Source of the DNA: Arthrobacter sp. Leaf69
Lineage (GTDB): Bacteria; Actinomycetota; Actinomycetes; Actinomycetales; Micrococcaceae
NCBI RefSeq assembly: GCF_001422645.1
Contig: NZ_LMLR01000011.1
Coordinates: forward strand, 124,001 to 188,000
Reading direction: 5' to 3'
Length of the DNA: 64,000 nt
The translations under genes were made by a program, and so were the position numbers. The notes under the pieces are model-generated. The model was given only the letters and a program-made list of their open reading frames with translations. It did not search any database and had not been told where the DNA came from. Position 1 is the stretch's first letter. Each line of letters starts with the position of its first letter. Below are positions 25,740 through 34,107 of this stretch, piece by piece.

Positions 25740-27254
25740 CTACTTCACGTCCTCGTCGACCCAGTCCATGGACTTGGTGACGGCCTTCTTCCACAGGCGC
25801 ATCTGGCGCTCGCGCTCGGCCTGTTCCATGGTCGGTTCCCAGCGCTTGTCCTCGGCCCAGTTGGCTGAACACTCGCCCAGGTCCTTCCAGAAGCCGACGG
25901 CCAGCCCGGCGGCGTAGGCGGCACCCAGCGCGGTGGTCTCCACCACCTTGGGCCGGATCACCGGAACGCCGAGGATGTCCGCCTGGAACTGCATCAGCGC
26001 ATCGTTGGCCACCATGCCGCCGTCGACCTTGAGTTCGGTCAGGGGCACCCCTGAGTCCGCGTTGACGGCGTCGAGCACCTCACGGGTCTGGAAGGCGGTA
26101 GCCTCCAGCGCCGCGCGGGCGATGTGGTTCTTGTTCACGAAGCGGGTCAGGCCGACGATCGCACCGCGGGCGTCGGAACGCCAGTAGGGAGCGAACAGGC
26201 CGGAGAACGCGGGCACAATGTACACGCCGCCGTTGTCCTCGACCGAGGCCGCCAGCGTCTCCACTTCGGGGGCGCTGCTGATCATGCCGAGGTTGTCACG
26301 CAGCCACTGCACGAGCGAACCAGTGACGGCGATGGCGCCTTCCAGGGCATAGTGCGGAGCGGCGTCGCCGAGCTTGTAGCCAACAGTCGTCAGCAGCCCG
26401 TTCTTGGAGTGGACGATTTCCTCGCCGGTGTTGAAGATGAGGAAGCAGCCCGTGCCGTAGGTGTTCTTGGCTTCGCCCGCCTCGAACGCGGCCTGGCCGA
26501 ACGTCGCCGCCTGCTGGTCGCCCAGGATGCCGGCGACCGGAACCTCACGCAGCAGCTGGGACGTGTGGACCGTGCCGTACACCTCGGAGGAGGACTTGAT
26601 GGCCGGCATCATGGAGGCCGGAACACCGAACGCGTCCATGATCTCCTGGTCCCAGGACAGCGTGTCGAGGTCCATGAACATGGTCCGCGAGGCGTTGGTG
26701 ACGTCCGTGACGTGGACGCCGCCGTCGGTCCCGCCGGTCAGGTTCCACAGCACCCAGCAGTCGGTGTTGCCGAACACCAGGTCCCCGGCCTCGGCCTTGG
26801 CGCGGGCGCCCTCGACGTTGTCCAGGATCCACTTGATCTTGGTACCGGAGAAGTAGGTGGCCAGCGGCAGGCCAACCTTCTGCTTGAAGCGCTCCGGCCC
26901 CCCGTCCTTGGCCAGCTCGTCCACGATCGGCTGGGTGCGGGTGTCCTGCCAGACGATCGCGTTGTAGATGGGCTTGCCGGTGGTCTTGTCCCAGACCACC
27001 GCGGTTTCGCGCTGGTTGGTGATGCCGACCGCCGCGATGTCGTGCCGGGTCAGGTTCGCCTTCGACAGGGCGGCGGCGATGACCTCACGGGTGTTGTTCC
27101 AGATCTCGGTGGGATCGTGTTCCACCCAGCCTGCCTGCGGGAAGATCTGCTCGTGCTCCATCTGGCCCGACGAAACGATGCTGCCGCTGTGGTCGAACAC
27201 GATGGCCCGCGTGCTGGTGGTGCCCTGGTCGATAGCGATTACGTACTGGTTCAT
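25740..27254 (-). CDS. glpK: Glycerol kinase
   Basis: GlpK (504 residues) phosphorylates glycerol to sn-glycerol 3-phosphate. FGGY-family features: [17 protein letters not shown] near the N-terminus (phosphate 1), [46 protein letters not shown] and [18 protein letters not shown]. All catalytic motifs look intact. It is the last gene of glpD-glpF-glpK, 51 bases after glpF, and ends before a large hairpin. Confidence 0.97.
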   Translation of the reverse strand: MNQYVIAIDQGTTSTRAIVFDHSGSIVSSGQMEHEQIFPQAGWVEHDPTEIWNNTREVIAAALSKANLTRHDIAAVGITNQRETAVVWDKTTGKPIYNAIVWQDTRTQPIVDELAKDGGPERFKQKVGLPLATYFSGTKIKWILDNVEGARAKAEAGDLVFGNTDCWVLWNLTGGTDGGVHVTDVTNASRTMFMDLDTLSWDQEIMDAFGVPASMMPAIKSSSEVYGTVHTSQLLREVPVAGILGDQQAATFGQAAFEAGEAKNTYGTGCFLIFNTGEEIVHSKNGLLTTVGYKLGDAAPHYALEGAIAVTGSLVQWLRDNLGMISSAPEVETLAASVEDNGGVYIVPAFSGLFAPYWRSDARGAIVGLTRFVNKNHIARAALEATAFQTREVLDAVNADSGVPLTELKVDGGMVANDALMQFQADILGVPVIRPKVVETTALGAAYAAGLAVGFWKDLGECSANWAEDKRWEPTMEQAERERQMRLWKKAVTKSMDWVDEDVK

Positions 27255-27305
27255 GTTGACGTCCTTGTCTTGGGCTGGCTGTTGAATGAGTGCGTAGAAG
27301 GTGGG

Positions 27306-28055
27306 TTAGGCAGCTGCGGTGGCGATGATCGGCACGACTGCTGCCACGAGACCGGCCAGGCCGCCGCCGACCAGCGGTCCGACGACGGGAATCCAGGAGT
27401 AGCCCCAGTCCGAGGAACCCTTGCCCTTCATGGGCAGCAGGGCGTGGGCGATGCGCGGGCCGAGGTCACGGGCAGGGTTGATGGCGTAGCCGGTGGGACC
27501 ACCGAGGGAGACGCCGATACCAACAACGAGCAGTGCCACTGCGAGCGGGCCAAGTCCCGAGGGTGTCCCCCCGAAGGTCAGGATGACGAAGACGAGGACA
27601 AAGGTGCCGATGATCTCCGTGATCAGGTTCCACGGGGTGGAGCGGATGGCCGGGCCTGTCGAGAAGACCGCCAGCTGGCTGGCGGGTTCCGGCTCGGCGT
27701 CGAAGTGCTGCTTGTAGGCCAGGTACATCACCACGGCACCGAGGAAGGCACCGAGCAGTTCCCCGCCGAAGTAGGTGAGGGTGGAGACGGCGTCGACGGG
27801 GACGCCGGGGGCGTACTCCGTCTTGCCGTTGAGCAGCAGGCCGAAGGTAACGGCGGGGTTCAGGTGGGCCCCGGACATCGCGGCGACGTAGACGCCGGAG
27901 AAGACGGCGATGCCCCATCCCCAGGTGACCATCAGGAACCCGCCGTTGTTGCCCTTGGTGCCTTTGAGTGCAACGTTTGCCACAACGCCGCAACCCAGCA
28001 GGGTCAGCATCGCGGTACCGAATACTTCGGACAGGAAAACTATTCCAAGAGACAT
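27306..28055 (-). CDS. glpF: MIP family channel, glycerol facilitator (aquaglyceroporin)
   Basis: The 249-residue protein has six membrane segments and the two pore NPA boxes, GAHLNPAVTFG and GYAINPARDLGPR; the Asp after the second NPA (NPARD) is typical of glycerol-conducting GlpF rather than water-only aquaporins. It lets glycerol in for GlpK. GAGGAG stands 6 bases before the ATG. It lies between glpD and glpK. Confidence 0.95.
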   Translation of the reverse strand: MSLGIVFLSEVFGTAMLTLLGCGVVANVALKGTKGNNGGFLMVTWGWGIAVFSGVYVAAMSGAHLNPAVTFGLLLNGKTEYAPGVPVDAVSTLTYFGGELLGAFLGAVVMYLAYKQHFDAEPEPASQLAVFSTGPAIRSTPWNLITEIIGTFVLVFVILTFGGTPSGLGPLAVALLVVGIGVSLGGPTGYAINPARDLGPRIAHALLPMKGKGSSDWGYSWIPVVGPLVGGGLAGLVAAVVPIIATAAA

Positions 28056-28178
28056 CTTTGACTCCTCTATTTTCTGTTGTCAGCCCCTCGCGAGTTTGAA
28101 GGGCTGTTGGGCCGGCGCCGCGTTGGCGCCGCCGGCCGGCAACTGTGCCGGTTCCCCCAGAGGAACCACACAGTCCTT

Positions 28179-28205
28179 GCGGCCGGACGTCCCCCGTCCG
28201 GCCGC
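28179..28205. repeat. Strong hairpin between glpD and glpF
   Basis: GCGGCCGGACG and CGTCCGGCCGC (11 bp) enclose TCCCC, 10 bases downstream of the glpD stop. Further stems GTTCC/GGAAC and GGCGCC/GGCGCC lie in the same 159-base gap. No U-run follows; this may be partial termination or mRNA processing. Confidence 0.6.
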
Positions 28206-28214
28206 CGAGGTCTT

Positions 28215-29999
28215 TCAGGAGACCAGGCTGTGGACCTGGACGCCGTGGAATCGCTTGAGCACCTCCTGAGCGTGGGTGATCTCGGAGGTCCGCGTTGCCG
28301 CGTCCCAGCCCAGCGGGCCGGCGAGGATCTCGGCAACCTCGTTCAGGAGTTCGCCGGTCACCAGTCCCCTGAAGGCGAGGGACGTGCGGCGGATCAGGAC
28401 GTCGACGAGGTGCCCGATCTGCTCGTTCCGGGCCATGAACTCCAGCTCGCGGACGCTCAGTTCCCGGGTCGAGTGCAGCAGCCGGTCCGGGGCGGCGTCG
28501 AGGAAGTTGATGACGTCCCCGGCCCGGGTGCCGTAGCGGGTCAGGAGCCCGGCGGTGCGGTCCGCGTCACGTCCGGCGGCCATGTGCGCCTTGATCCAGC
28601 GCTGCACGCCGTCCTCGCTGTCCGGGAAGCCGGCGCCGCCGCCGATGGCGAGTTTCGCCGTCGAGACCTTCCGCGGCATGCCGAGTTCGGCGAGGACGTC
28701 GTTGCTCAGGTGTTCGGCGAGGGCCCGGAAAGTGGTCCATTTCCCGCCGACGAGGCTGAGCACGGCGGCGGCGCCGCCACCCTGCCCGGCACCGGCGCGG
28801 CGCTCGATCCGGTAGTCACGGCTGACGAAGCCCGGCTGGGTGGCGTCGTGCTTGGGCAGCGGGCGGACCCCGGAGAAGGTGTAGACGATCTGGTCCCGGT
28901 CCACGGTGATATCCGGGAAGACGTGGCCGATGAGGTCGAAGAAGTAGTCGATTTCCGATTCAGTGCACACCGCGTCCTCTGCCATGTCGGCGTCGACGTC
29001 GGTGGTACCCACCAGGACCCGGTCCCCCATCGGGTAGATCAGTACGATCCTGCCGTCGGTGTGTTCGAAGAAGATCTCGCGGCCGTTGCAGGCGGCCAGC
29101 AGTTCCGGGTGGTCCAGCACGATGTGCGAACCTTTGGTGCCGCCCATGAAGGCCGACGCCGAGCCCATCGCCTCGTTGGTCAGGTCTACCCAGGCGCCGG
29201 TGGTGTTGACGATGACGTCCGCGGAGAAGTCGAAGACTTCACCGGTGAGCTCGTCCCGGAGTTTCACGGTGCTCCCGGTGCCCCGTTCGCCGGCACCGTT
29301 CTTGACGGAGACGAGGGAGAGGTAGTTGCTGGCCCGCGCATCACTCGCGCCTGAAGCGCCGGCCTTCTCGCCGTCCTGCAGCACGTCGAGGGTCAGCCGC
29401 TCCGGGTTGTGGACGGAGGCGTCAAAGTACGTGGCGGTGTACTTGATCCCGGGGTGCAGCCGCGGCAGTTCGGCCAGGGCACGTTTGCGGCCGCGGAACT
29501 GGTGCCGCGGCACGGTGCCGCCGTCGCGGGAGAAGAAGTCGTACAGGCTCAGCCCCACTTTGATCAGGAACGCCCCGCGTTCCTTGGGCGCGCCCTGCTG
29601 CTTGTGGGTCAGGAAACGCAGCGGAGCGGCGAGGACTCCGGAGAACGTGCTGAAGATGGGGATGGTGGTCTGCAGCGGCTTGACGTAGTGGGGGGCGATG
29701 CGCAGCAGCCGGTTGCGTTCGACGACCGACTCCTGGACGAGGCGGAACTCGCCGTTCTCGAGGTACCGGATGCCACCGTGGATCATGTGCGAGGAGGCTC
29801 CGCTGGCTCCCTGGCAGTAGTCGCCGCGCTCCACGAGGGCGACATCCACACCCTGCAGGGCCAGGTCCCGGAACGTGCCCACCCCGTTGATGCCGCCGCC
29901 GATGATCAGCACCTGGGCGTGGGGCCGCGTCCGCAGCTTCTGCACCGATGCTCGCTCGCCGGCCGATGCCTGGTTGCGGGCTAAATCCTTCTGTCCCAA
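28215..29999 (-). CDS. glpD: Aerobic glycerol-3-phosphate dehydrogenase
   Basis: GlpD (594 residues) is a membrane-associated FAD enzyme that oxidises glycerol 3-phosphate to dihydroxyacetone phosphate and feeds the quinone pool. The dinucleotide-binding motif VLIIGGGINGVGTFRDLALQG lies at about 30-50; DYCQGASGASSHMIHGGIRYLENGEFRLV, GTTDVDADMAEDAVCTESEIDYF and VGGKWTTFRALAEHL are family motifs, and a C-terminal DAO_C domain closes it. The TTG start has AAAGGAG 6 bases upstream. It opens the glp operon, divergent from the regulator. Confidence 0.96.
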   Translation of the reverse strand: MGQKDLARNQASAGERASVQKLRTRPHAQVLIIGGGINGVGTFRDLALQGVDVALVERGDYCQGASGASSHMIHGGIRYLENGEFRLVQESVVERNRLLRIAPHYVKPLQTTIPIFSTFSGVLAAPLRFLTHKQQGAPKERGAFLIKVGLSLYDFFSRDGGTVPRHQFRGRKRALAELPRLHPGIKYTATYFDASVHNPERLTLDVLQDGEKAGASGASDARASNYLSLVSVKNGAGERGTGSTVKLRDELTGEVFDFSADVIVNTTGAWVDLTNEAMGSASAFMGGTKGSHIVLDHPELLAACNGREIFFEHTDGRIVLIYPMGDRVLVGTTDVDADMAEDAVCTESEIDYFFDLIGHVFPDITVDRDQIVYTFSGVRPLPKHDATQPGFVSRDYRIERRAGAGQGGGAAAVLSLVGGKWTTFRALAEHLSNDVLAELGMPRKVSTAKLAIGGGAGFPDSEDGVQRWIKAHMAAGRDADRTAGLLTRYGTRAGDVINFLDAAPDRLLHSTRELSVRELEFMARNEQIGHLVDVLIRRTSLAFRGLVTGELLNEVAEILAGPLGWDAATRTSEITHAQEVLKRFHGVQVHSLVS

Positions 30000-30061
30000 G
30001 AACTACTCCTTTGGGGTTCGTCCTGTGCGGCGCGCCCCTTGGCGCGGCGCCGTTCAACACT

Positions 30062-30091
30062 ATTCTTTGGAGTAATGGAAAATGGAGTCAA
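30062..30091 (-). promoter_or_regulatory. Candidate glpD promoter
   Basis: On the minus strand TTGACT (30091-30086) and AAGAAT (30067-30062) are 18 bases apart, 62 bases before the glpD start. Confidence 0.5.
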
Positions 30092-30097
30092 GCACTA

Positions 30098-30111
30098 TGC
30101 ACAAACGTGCA
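30098..30111. promoter_or_regulatory. Candidate operator TGCAC-AAAC-GTGCA
   Basis: A perfect 5-bp inverted repeat with a 4-base spacer lies 6 bases upstream of the proposed glpD -35 and 13 bases before the regulator's start, a place from which one bound protein could act on both genes. Confidence 0.5.
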
Positions 30112-30124
30112 GAACGGAAATGGG

Positions 30125-31087
30125 ATGACACCCTCACGCCACTCTGACGCCCTCCGCGCGGCCCAGTTGTATTACCTGCAGGACCTGACCATGGACGCCA
30201 TCGCGCGGGAGCTCCGGACGTCCCGGTCCACCGTTTCGCGGCTGCTGTCCTCGGCCCGGGAATCGGGGCTGGTGCAGATCCAGATCCGGAGTCCGCTGGA
30301 CACCGGCCCCGAGCTGGCGAGCATGATCCGCGCCGAATATAAGGTGGATGTGCACGTTGTTCCGGTCGTGGACACGCTGAATGAGGCGGAAACACTGGAC
30401 CGCGTGGCCATGCAGGCAGCACGCACCATCGGCCCGCTGGTGGATTCCAACGCCATCATCGGCGTCGCGTGGGGTTCCACCCTCAGCGCCGTCAGCCGGC
30501 ACCTGACCCGGAAGATCACCCATGACAGCGTGATCGTCCAGCTCAACGGCGCGGGCAACATGCAAACCACTGGCATCACCTACGCCTCCGACATCATGCG
30601 GCGCTTTGGCAGCGCTTACGGCGCACGGGTGGAACAGTTCCCGGTACCGGCGTTCTTCGACCACGCCGCGACCAAGAAGGCCATGTGGAATGAGCGCAGT
30701 GTGCAACGGATCCTTGAGCTTCAGGCCCGCATGAGCATTGCGATTTTTGGTGTGGGATCGGTCGACGCCGACTACCCCAGCCACGTGTACGCCGGCGGTT
30801 ACCTCGATGAGGATGACCTGAACATCCTGGCCAACTCCGACGTCGTGGGCGATGTGGCGACGGTGTTCTTCCGCGCCGATGGTTCCTCGGACGGCATCAC
30901 CCTGAACGAACGCTCCACCGGCCCCGACCTCGCGCAGCTTCGCCAGGTGCGCCGGAGGATCTGCGTGGTGTCGGGCGCCTCCAAGTTCAACGGCCTCCGC
31001 GGCGCCCTCGCCGCGGGACTGGCCACCGACCTGATCCTCGACGAGGCCAGCGCCCGGCGGCTTGTCAGCTTCGACGGCCTGGCGTGA
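30125..31087 (+). CDS. SorC/DeoR-type sugar-binding transcriptional regulator
   Basis: The 320-residue regulator has an N-terminal helix-turn-helix (RAAQLYYLQDLTMDAIARELRTSRSTVSRLLSSARESGLVQ) and a C-terminal SorC-type effector domain (about 55-315) that in this family binds phosphorylated sugars: IIGVAWGSTLSAV is the phosphate loop, and IFGVGSVDADYPSHVYAGGYLDEDDL and CVVSGASKFNGLRGALAAGL are family blocks. Its divergent place next to glpDFK suggests it responds to glycerol 3-phosphate or a related compound; this is inference. ATG 30125 is used because it opens the conserved region; the site GGAAATGGG is modest. Confidence 0.9.
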   Translation: MTPSRHSDALRAAQLYYLQDLTMDAIARELRTSRSTVSRLLSSARESGLVQIQIRSPLDTGPELASMIRAEYKVDVHVVPVVDTLNEAETLDRVAMQAARTIGPLVDSNAIIGVAWGSTLSAVSRHLTRKITHDSVIVQLNGAGNMQTTGITYASDIMRRFGSAYGARVEQFPVPAFFDHAATKKAMWNERSVQRILELQARMSIAIFGVGSVDADYPSHVYAGGYLDEDDLNILANSDVVGDVATVFFRADGSSDGITLNERSTGPDLAQLRQVRRRICVVSGASKFNGLRGALAAGLATDLILDEASARRLVSFDGLA

Positions 31088-31167
31088 ACCCGACTGGCGT
31101 GGACCGGGCTGGCCTGATCCGGCCTGCCGTGGGGAGCCGCGGCGGCGGAGTCGGTAAAGTCGAGGTT

Positions 31168-32046
31168 ATGAAACCCTCGCCCCGGCTTAGCCTCAACAAT
31201 GGTGTCCTGATCGACCAGTTGGGGTTCGGACTCTACAAGGTGACCCCCGGAGACGCCGCCGGACTCGTGTCCATGGCGCTGGAGGCCGGCTACCGACATT
31301 TCGACACTGCCGCCATGTACGGCAACGAGACGGGCGTTGGCCGCGGTATCGGTTCGCTGTCCGGCTTCTCAACCCACGACGACGCCCGCGGCGGTTCCGG
31401 TGAGGCTTCCCCCGCGCTCTCACGCGAGGACCTCTTCGTCACCACCAAGCTCTGGAACGACGACCAGGGTTATGACGCCACCCTGCGCGCCTTCGACACG
31501 TCCATGGCCAACCTCGGCCTGGAATACGTGGACCTGTATCTGATCCACTGGCCCTGTGCGGAGCGCGGGCTGTATTCCGATAGCTACCGCGCGATGGAGA
31601 CGCTGTACCGGGAGGGCAAGGCCCGGGCCATCGGAGTCTCGAATTTCCAGCCGGCCCACCTGGACCGCCTGCTCCAGACCGCCGAGGTGATCCCGGCCGT
31701 CAACCAGATCGAACTGCACCCGTGGCTCCAGCAGGAGGAGCTGCGCACCCTGCACCGTAACCTCGGGATCACCACCGAGGCGTGGAGCCCGCTCGGCCGC
31801 GGACAGGTCCTCCAGGATCCAGTGGTGCTGGACCTCGCGGCCGCGCATGGCAGGACCGCGGCGCAGATCATCCTCCGCTGGCATGTCCAGCTCGGCAATG
31901 TCGCCATCCCCAAAGCGAGCTCCCACGACCGGATCGGCGAGAACCTGGATGTCTTCGGCTTCAGCCTCGACGACGCCGCCATGCAGGCCCTGGCCGGTTT
32001 GGAACGTGGCTTCCGCACCGGCTCCCACCCGGACTCAGTCAATTAG
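31168..32046 (+). CDS. Aldo/keto reductase
   Basis: The product is a 292-residue NADPH-dependent aldo/keto reductase. The tetrad is complete: Asp and Tyr in YRHFDTAAMYGNE, Lys in VTTKLWND, His in YLIHWP. Cofactor contacts include GVSNFQPAHL, WSPLGRG and IPKASSHDRIGENLDVFGF. An insertion-like Gly/Ser stretch (FSTHDDARGGSGEASP, about 60-75) lies before the catalytic Lys. Substrate unknown. It is followed 10 bases later by a hydrolase gene, so likely the first gene of a three-gene operon. The ATG at 31168 has GAGG very close (2 bases), so the start is moderately certain. Confidence 0.92.
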   Translation: MKPSPRLSLNNGVLIDQLGFGLYKVTPGDAAGLVSMALEAGYRHFDTAAMYGNETGVGRGIGSLSGFSTHDDARGGSGEASPALSREDLFVTTKLWNDDQGYDATLRAFDTSMANLGLEYVDLYLIHWPCAERGLYSDSYRAMETLYREGKARAIGVSNFQPAHLDRLLQTAEVIPAVNQIELHPWLQQEELRTLHRNLGITTEAWSPLGRGQVLQDPVVLDLAAAHGRTAAQIILRWHVQLGNVAIPKASSHDRIGENLDVFGFSLDDAAMQALAGLERGFRTGSHPDSVN

Positions 32047-32056
32047 GATCCATCGA

Positions 32057-32986
32057 ATGGACAACGTGGCCACCGAGCCCTCCCCCGGCACTCCCCTGTT
32101 CAGCGACGGGCTGGAGGCCCGCACCCGCGCCGCCGAGGTGGTCCTCGGCGGCGCCAGGGTGGCCTATTGGAGCTATGAGCCGCTCCGCGTGACCCCGGAG
32201 ACGCGGACCATCCTGGTCATCCACGGCTTCCGCGGCGACCACCACGGCCTGCTCCGGGTGGCCGACCAGCTCCCGGAGATGCGGCTCATCATGCCGGACC
32301 TGCCCGGCTTCGGCCGTTCGGCCGCCTTCCCGGGCGCCGAACACAGCGTCGAGAGCTACGTCCGGTTCGTTTCGGACTTCATGGCGGCGTTAGGCCTGGG
32401 CCCGGACACCGTCCTGTTGGGGCATTCCTTCGGCTCGATTGTCGCCAGCCACTTCGTGGCAGCCCACCCCGAAACCGTCTCGGAGCTGATCCTGGTCAAC
32501 CCGATCGCTGCTCCGGCCCTCGAGGGGCCCAAGGGCTTCATGACCAAACTCGCCGTCCTGTACTACGAGGCCGCGGCACGTCTCCCCCGCCGGCTGGGAC
32601 ACGGCCTGCTGCGCAGCCAGCTGATCGTCCGGGTCATGAGCGAGACGATGGCGAAGACCAAAGACAAGCAGCTGCGTCGTTTCGTGCATGCCCAGCACAG
32701 CGCATACTTCTCCGTGTTCGCGGACCGGGAGAGCCTGCTGGAGGCATTCAAGGCCTCCGTCGGCGGAAACGTCGCCGACGTCGCCCGCAGCCTCACCCTT
32801 CCCGTTTTGCTGATCGCCGGGGAAAAGGACGAGATCGCGACGCTGCCGGACCAGCACACGCTGCTGGCCCTGCTGCCGGACGCGCACCTTGACGTCATCC
32901 CGGGCGTGGGCCACCTGATCCACTACGAGACCCCGGAACCCGCCGCGGGCTTCATCCGACGCTTCCTGAAGGACCACTCCGCGTGA
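32057..32986 (+). CDS. Alpha/beta hydrolase
   Basis: The 309-residue alpha/beta hydrolase has oxyanion region VIHGFRGDHHG, nucleophile elbow GHSFGS (Ser), acid in IAGEKDEIATLP (Asp) and catalytic His in PGVGHLIHYETPE. All three triad residues are present. No signal peptide. Family members range from esterases to C-C hydrolases; the substrate cannot be told. AGGAT lies 7-8 bases before ATG 32057. Its stop overlaps the start of the glycosyltransferase by 4 bases (GTGA). Confidence 0.9.
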   Translation: MDNVATEPSPGTPLFSDGLEARTRAAEVVLGGARVAYWSYEPLRVTPETRTILVIHGFRGDHHGLLRVADQLPEMRLIMPDLPGFGRSAAFPGAEHSVESYVRFVSDFMAALGLGPDTVLLGHSFGSIVASHFVAAHPETVSELILVNPIAAPALEGPKGFMTKLAVLYYEAAARLPRRLGHGLLRSQLIVRVMSETMAKTKDKQLRRFVHAQHSAYFSVFADRESLLEAFKASVGGNVADVARSLTLPVLLIAGEKDEIATLPDQHTLLALLPDAHLDVIPGVGHLIHYETPEPAAGFIRRFLKDHSA

Positions 32987-34092
32987 AAATCCTTATCGAT
33001 GCCCGTTTCACCCGGCTGGACCACCATGACGGCATCAGCCGCTACGGCGCCAGCCTGATTGCTGCCACGGCCAAAATCGCCGACGTCTCCATGCTGATCA
33101 GCGATGTCCGCCAGCTCGCCATGCTGCCGGACGTGCCCTACACGCTGATCAACAGCCCGCTGTCACCGGCCGAGCTGTTCATCGCCGGGAAGGTCAACAA
33201 ACTCGGCGCCGATGTGGTGGTGTGCCCCATGCAGACCATGGGCAGCTGGGGACGCAAGTACGCCCTGGTGCTGACCCTGCACGACCTGATCTACTACGAG
33301 CACCCGGCCCCTCCCGGCTTCCTGCCGGCCCCGGTCCGGGTCCTCTGGCGGCTGTACCACAAGGCGTTCTGGCCGCAGCGACTCCTGCTGAACCGGGCCG
33401 ACGTCGTCGCCACCATCAGCTCCACCACCGCCGCCCTGATCTCGAAGTACCGGCTCACCCGGCGTCCGGTCCGGATCGTGGGCAACGCCCCGCAGCACGG
33501 CCACACGACGCGGGACCCCGGGGCGGGAGCGGACAAGACGCTGCTCTACATGGGCTCGTTCATGCCGTACAAAAACGTGGAGACCATGGTCCGTGGCATG
33601 GCGGAACTCCCCGACATGAGCCTGCACCTGCTCAGCCGGATCACCCCGGAGCGCCGGGCGGAACTCGAAGCCCTGGCGCCGGCGGGCGCGGACATCGTCT
33701 TCCACAACGGCGTGACCGACGCCGAGTACGAGGCCATGCTGGGACGCACCACGGCCCTGATCAGCCTGTCCAAAGCGGAGGGTTACGGCCTGCCCCTCGT
33801 GGAAGCCATGTCCCACGGCACCCCGGTGATCGCCAGCGACATTCCGATCTTCCGCGAGGTGGGCGCCGACGCCGTCAGCTACGTCCATCCGGATTCGCCA
33901 ACGGAGTTCGCTGCGGCGGTCCGGACGCTGGAGGACCCGGACCTGTGGAAGGCCCGTTCCCGCCGCTCGGTGGAGCGCGCCGCGGACTTCAGCTGGGATG
34001 AGTCCGCCCGCCGGCTGCTGGCCGTCGCGGAAGAGGCCGTGGCGCTGCGCGCACGCCGCGCGGGTAAGGCGAAGGGACAGGGCCGGAAGTAG
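32983..34092 (+). CDS. GT4-type (GT-B) glycosyltransferase
   Basis: This 369-residue protein has a GT-B fold: an N-terminal acceptor domain (MKILIDARFTRLDHHDGISRYG) and a C-terminal glycosyltransferase 1 domain with LLYMGSFMPYKNVETMVRGM and the E-x7-E nucleotide-sugar motif in KAEGYGLPLVEAMSHGTPVIASD. The protein would work on the cytoplasmic side of the membrane, adding a sugar to a glycolipid or polysaccharide; acceptor unknown. It starts with GTG overlapping the hydrolase stop, so the two are coupled. It ends 15 bases from convergent priA, with no visible terminator between. Confidence 0.91.
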   Translation: MKILIDARFTRLDHHDGISRYGASLIAATAKIADVSMLISDVRQLAMLPDVPYTLINSPLSPAELFIAGKVNKLGADVVVCPMQTMGSWGRKYALVLTLHDLIYYEHPAPPGFLPAPVRVLWRLYHKAFWPQRLLLNRADVVATISSTTAALISKYRLTRRPVRIVGNAPQHGHTTRDPGAGADKTLLYMGSFMPYKNVETMVRGMAELPDMSLHLLSRITPERRAELEALAPAGADIVFHNGVTDAEYEAMLGRTTALISLSKAEGYGLPLVEAMSHGTPVIASDIPIFREVGADAVSYVHPDSPTEFAAAVRTLEDPDLWKARSRRSVERAADFSWDESARRLLAVAEEAVALRARRAGKAKGQGRK

Positions 34093-34107
34093 CCGGCCTG
34101 CGGACCC

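Noticed and set aside
26124..28061. A 645-codon open frame on the plus strand opposite glpK and glpF
   Set aside because: It spans two well-supported genes and their gap with no recognisable domain.
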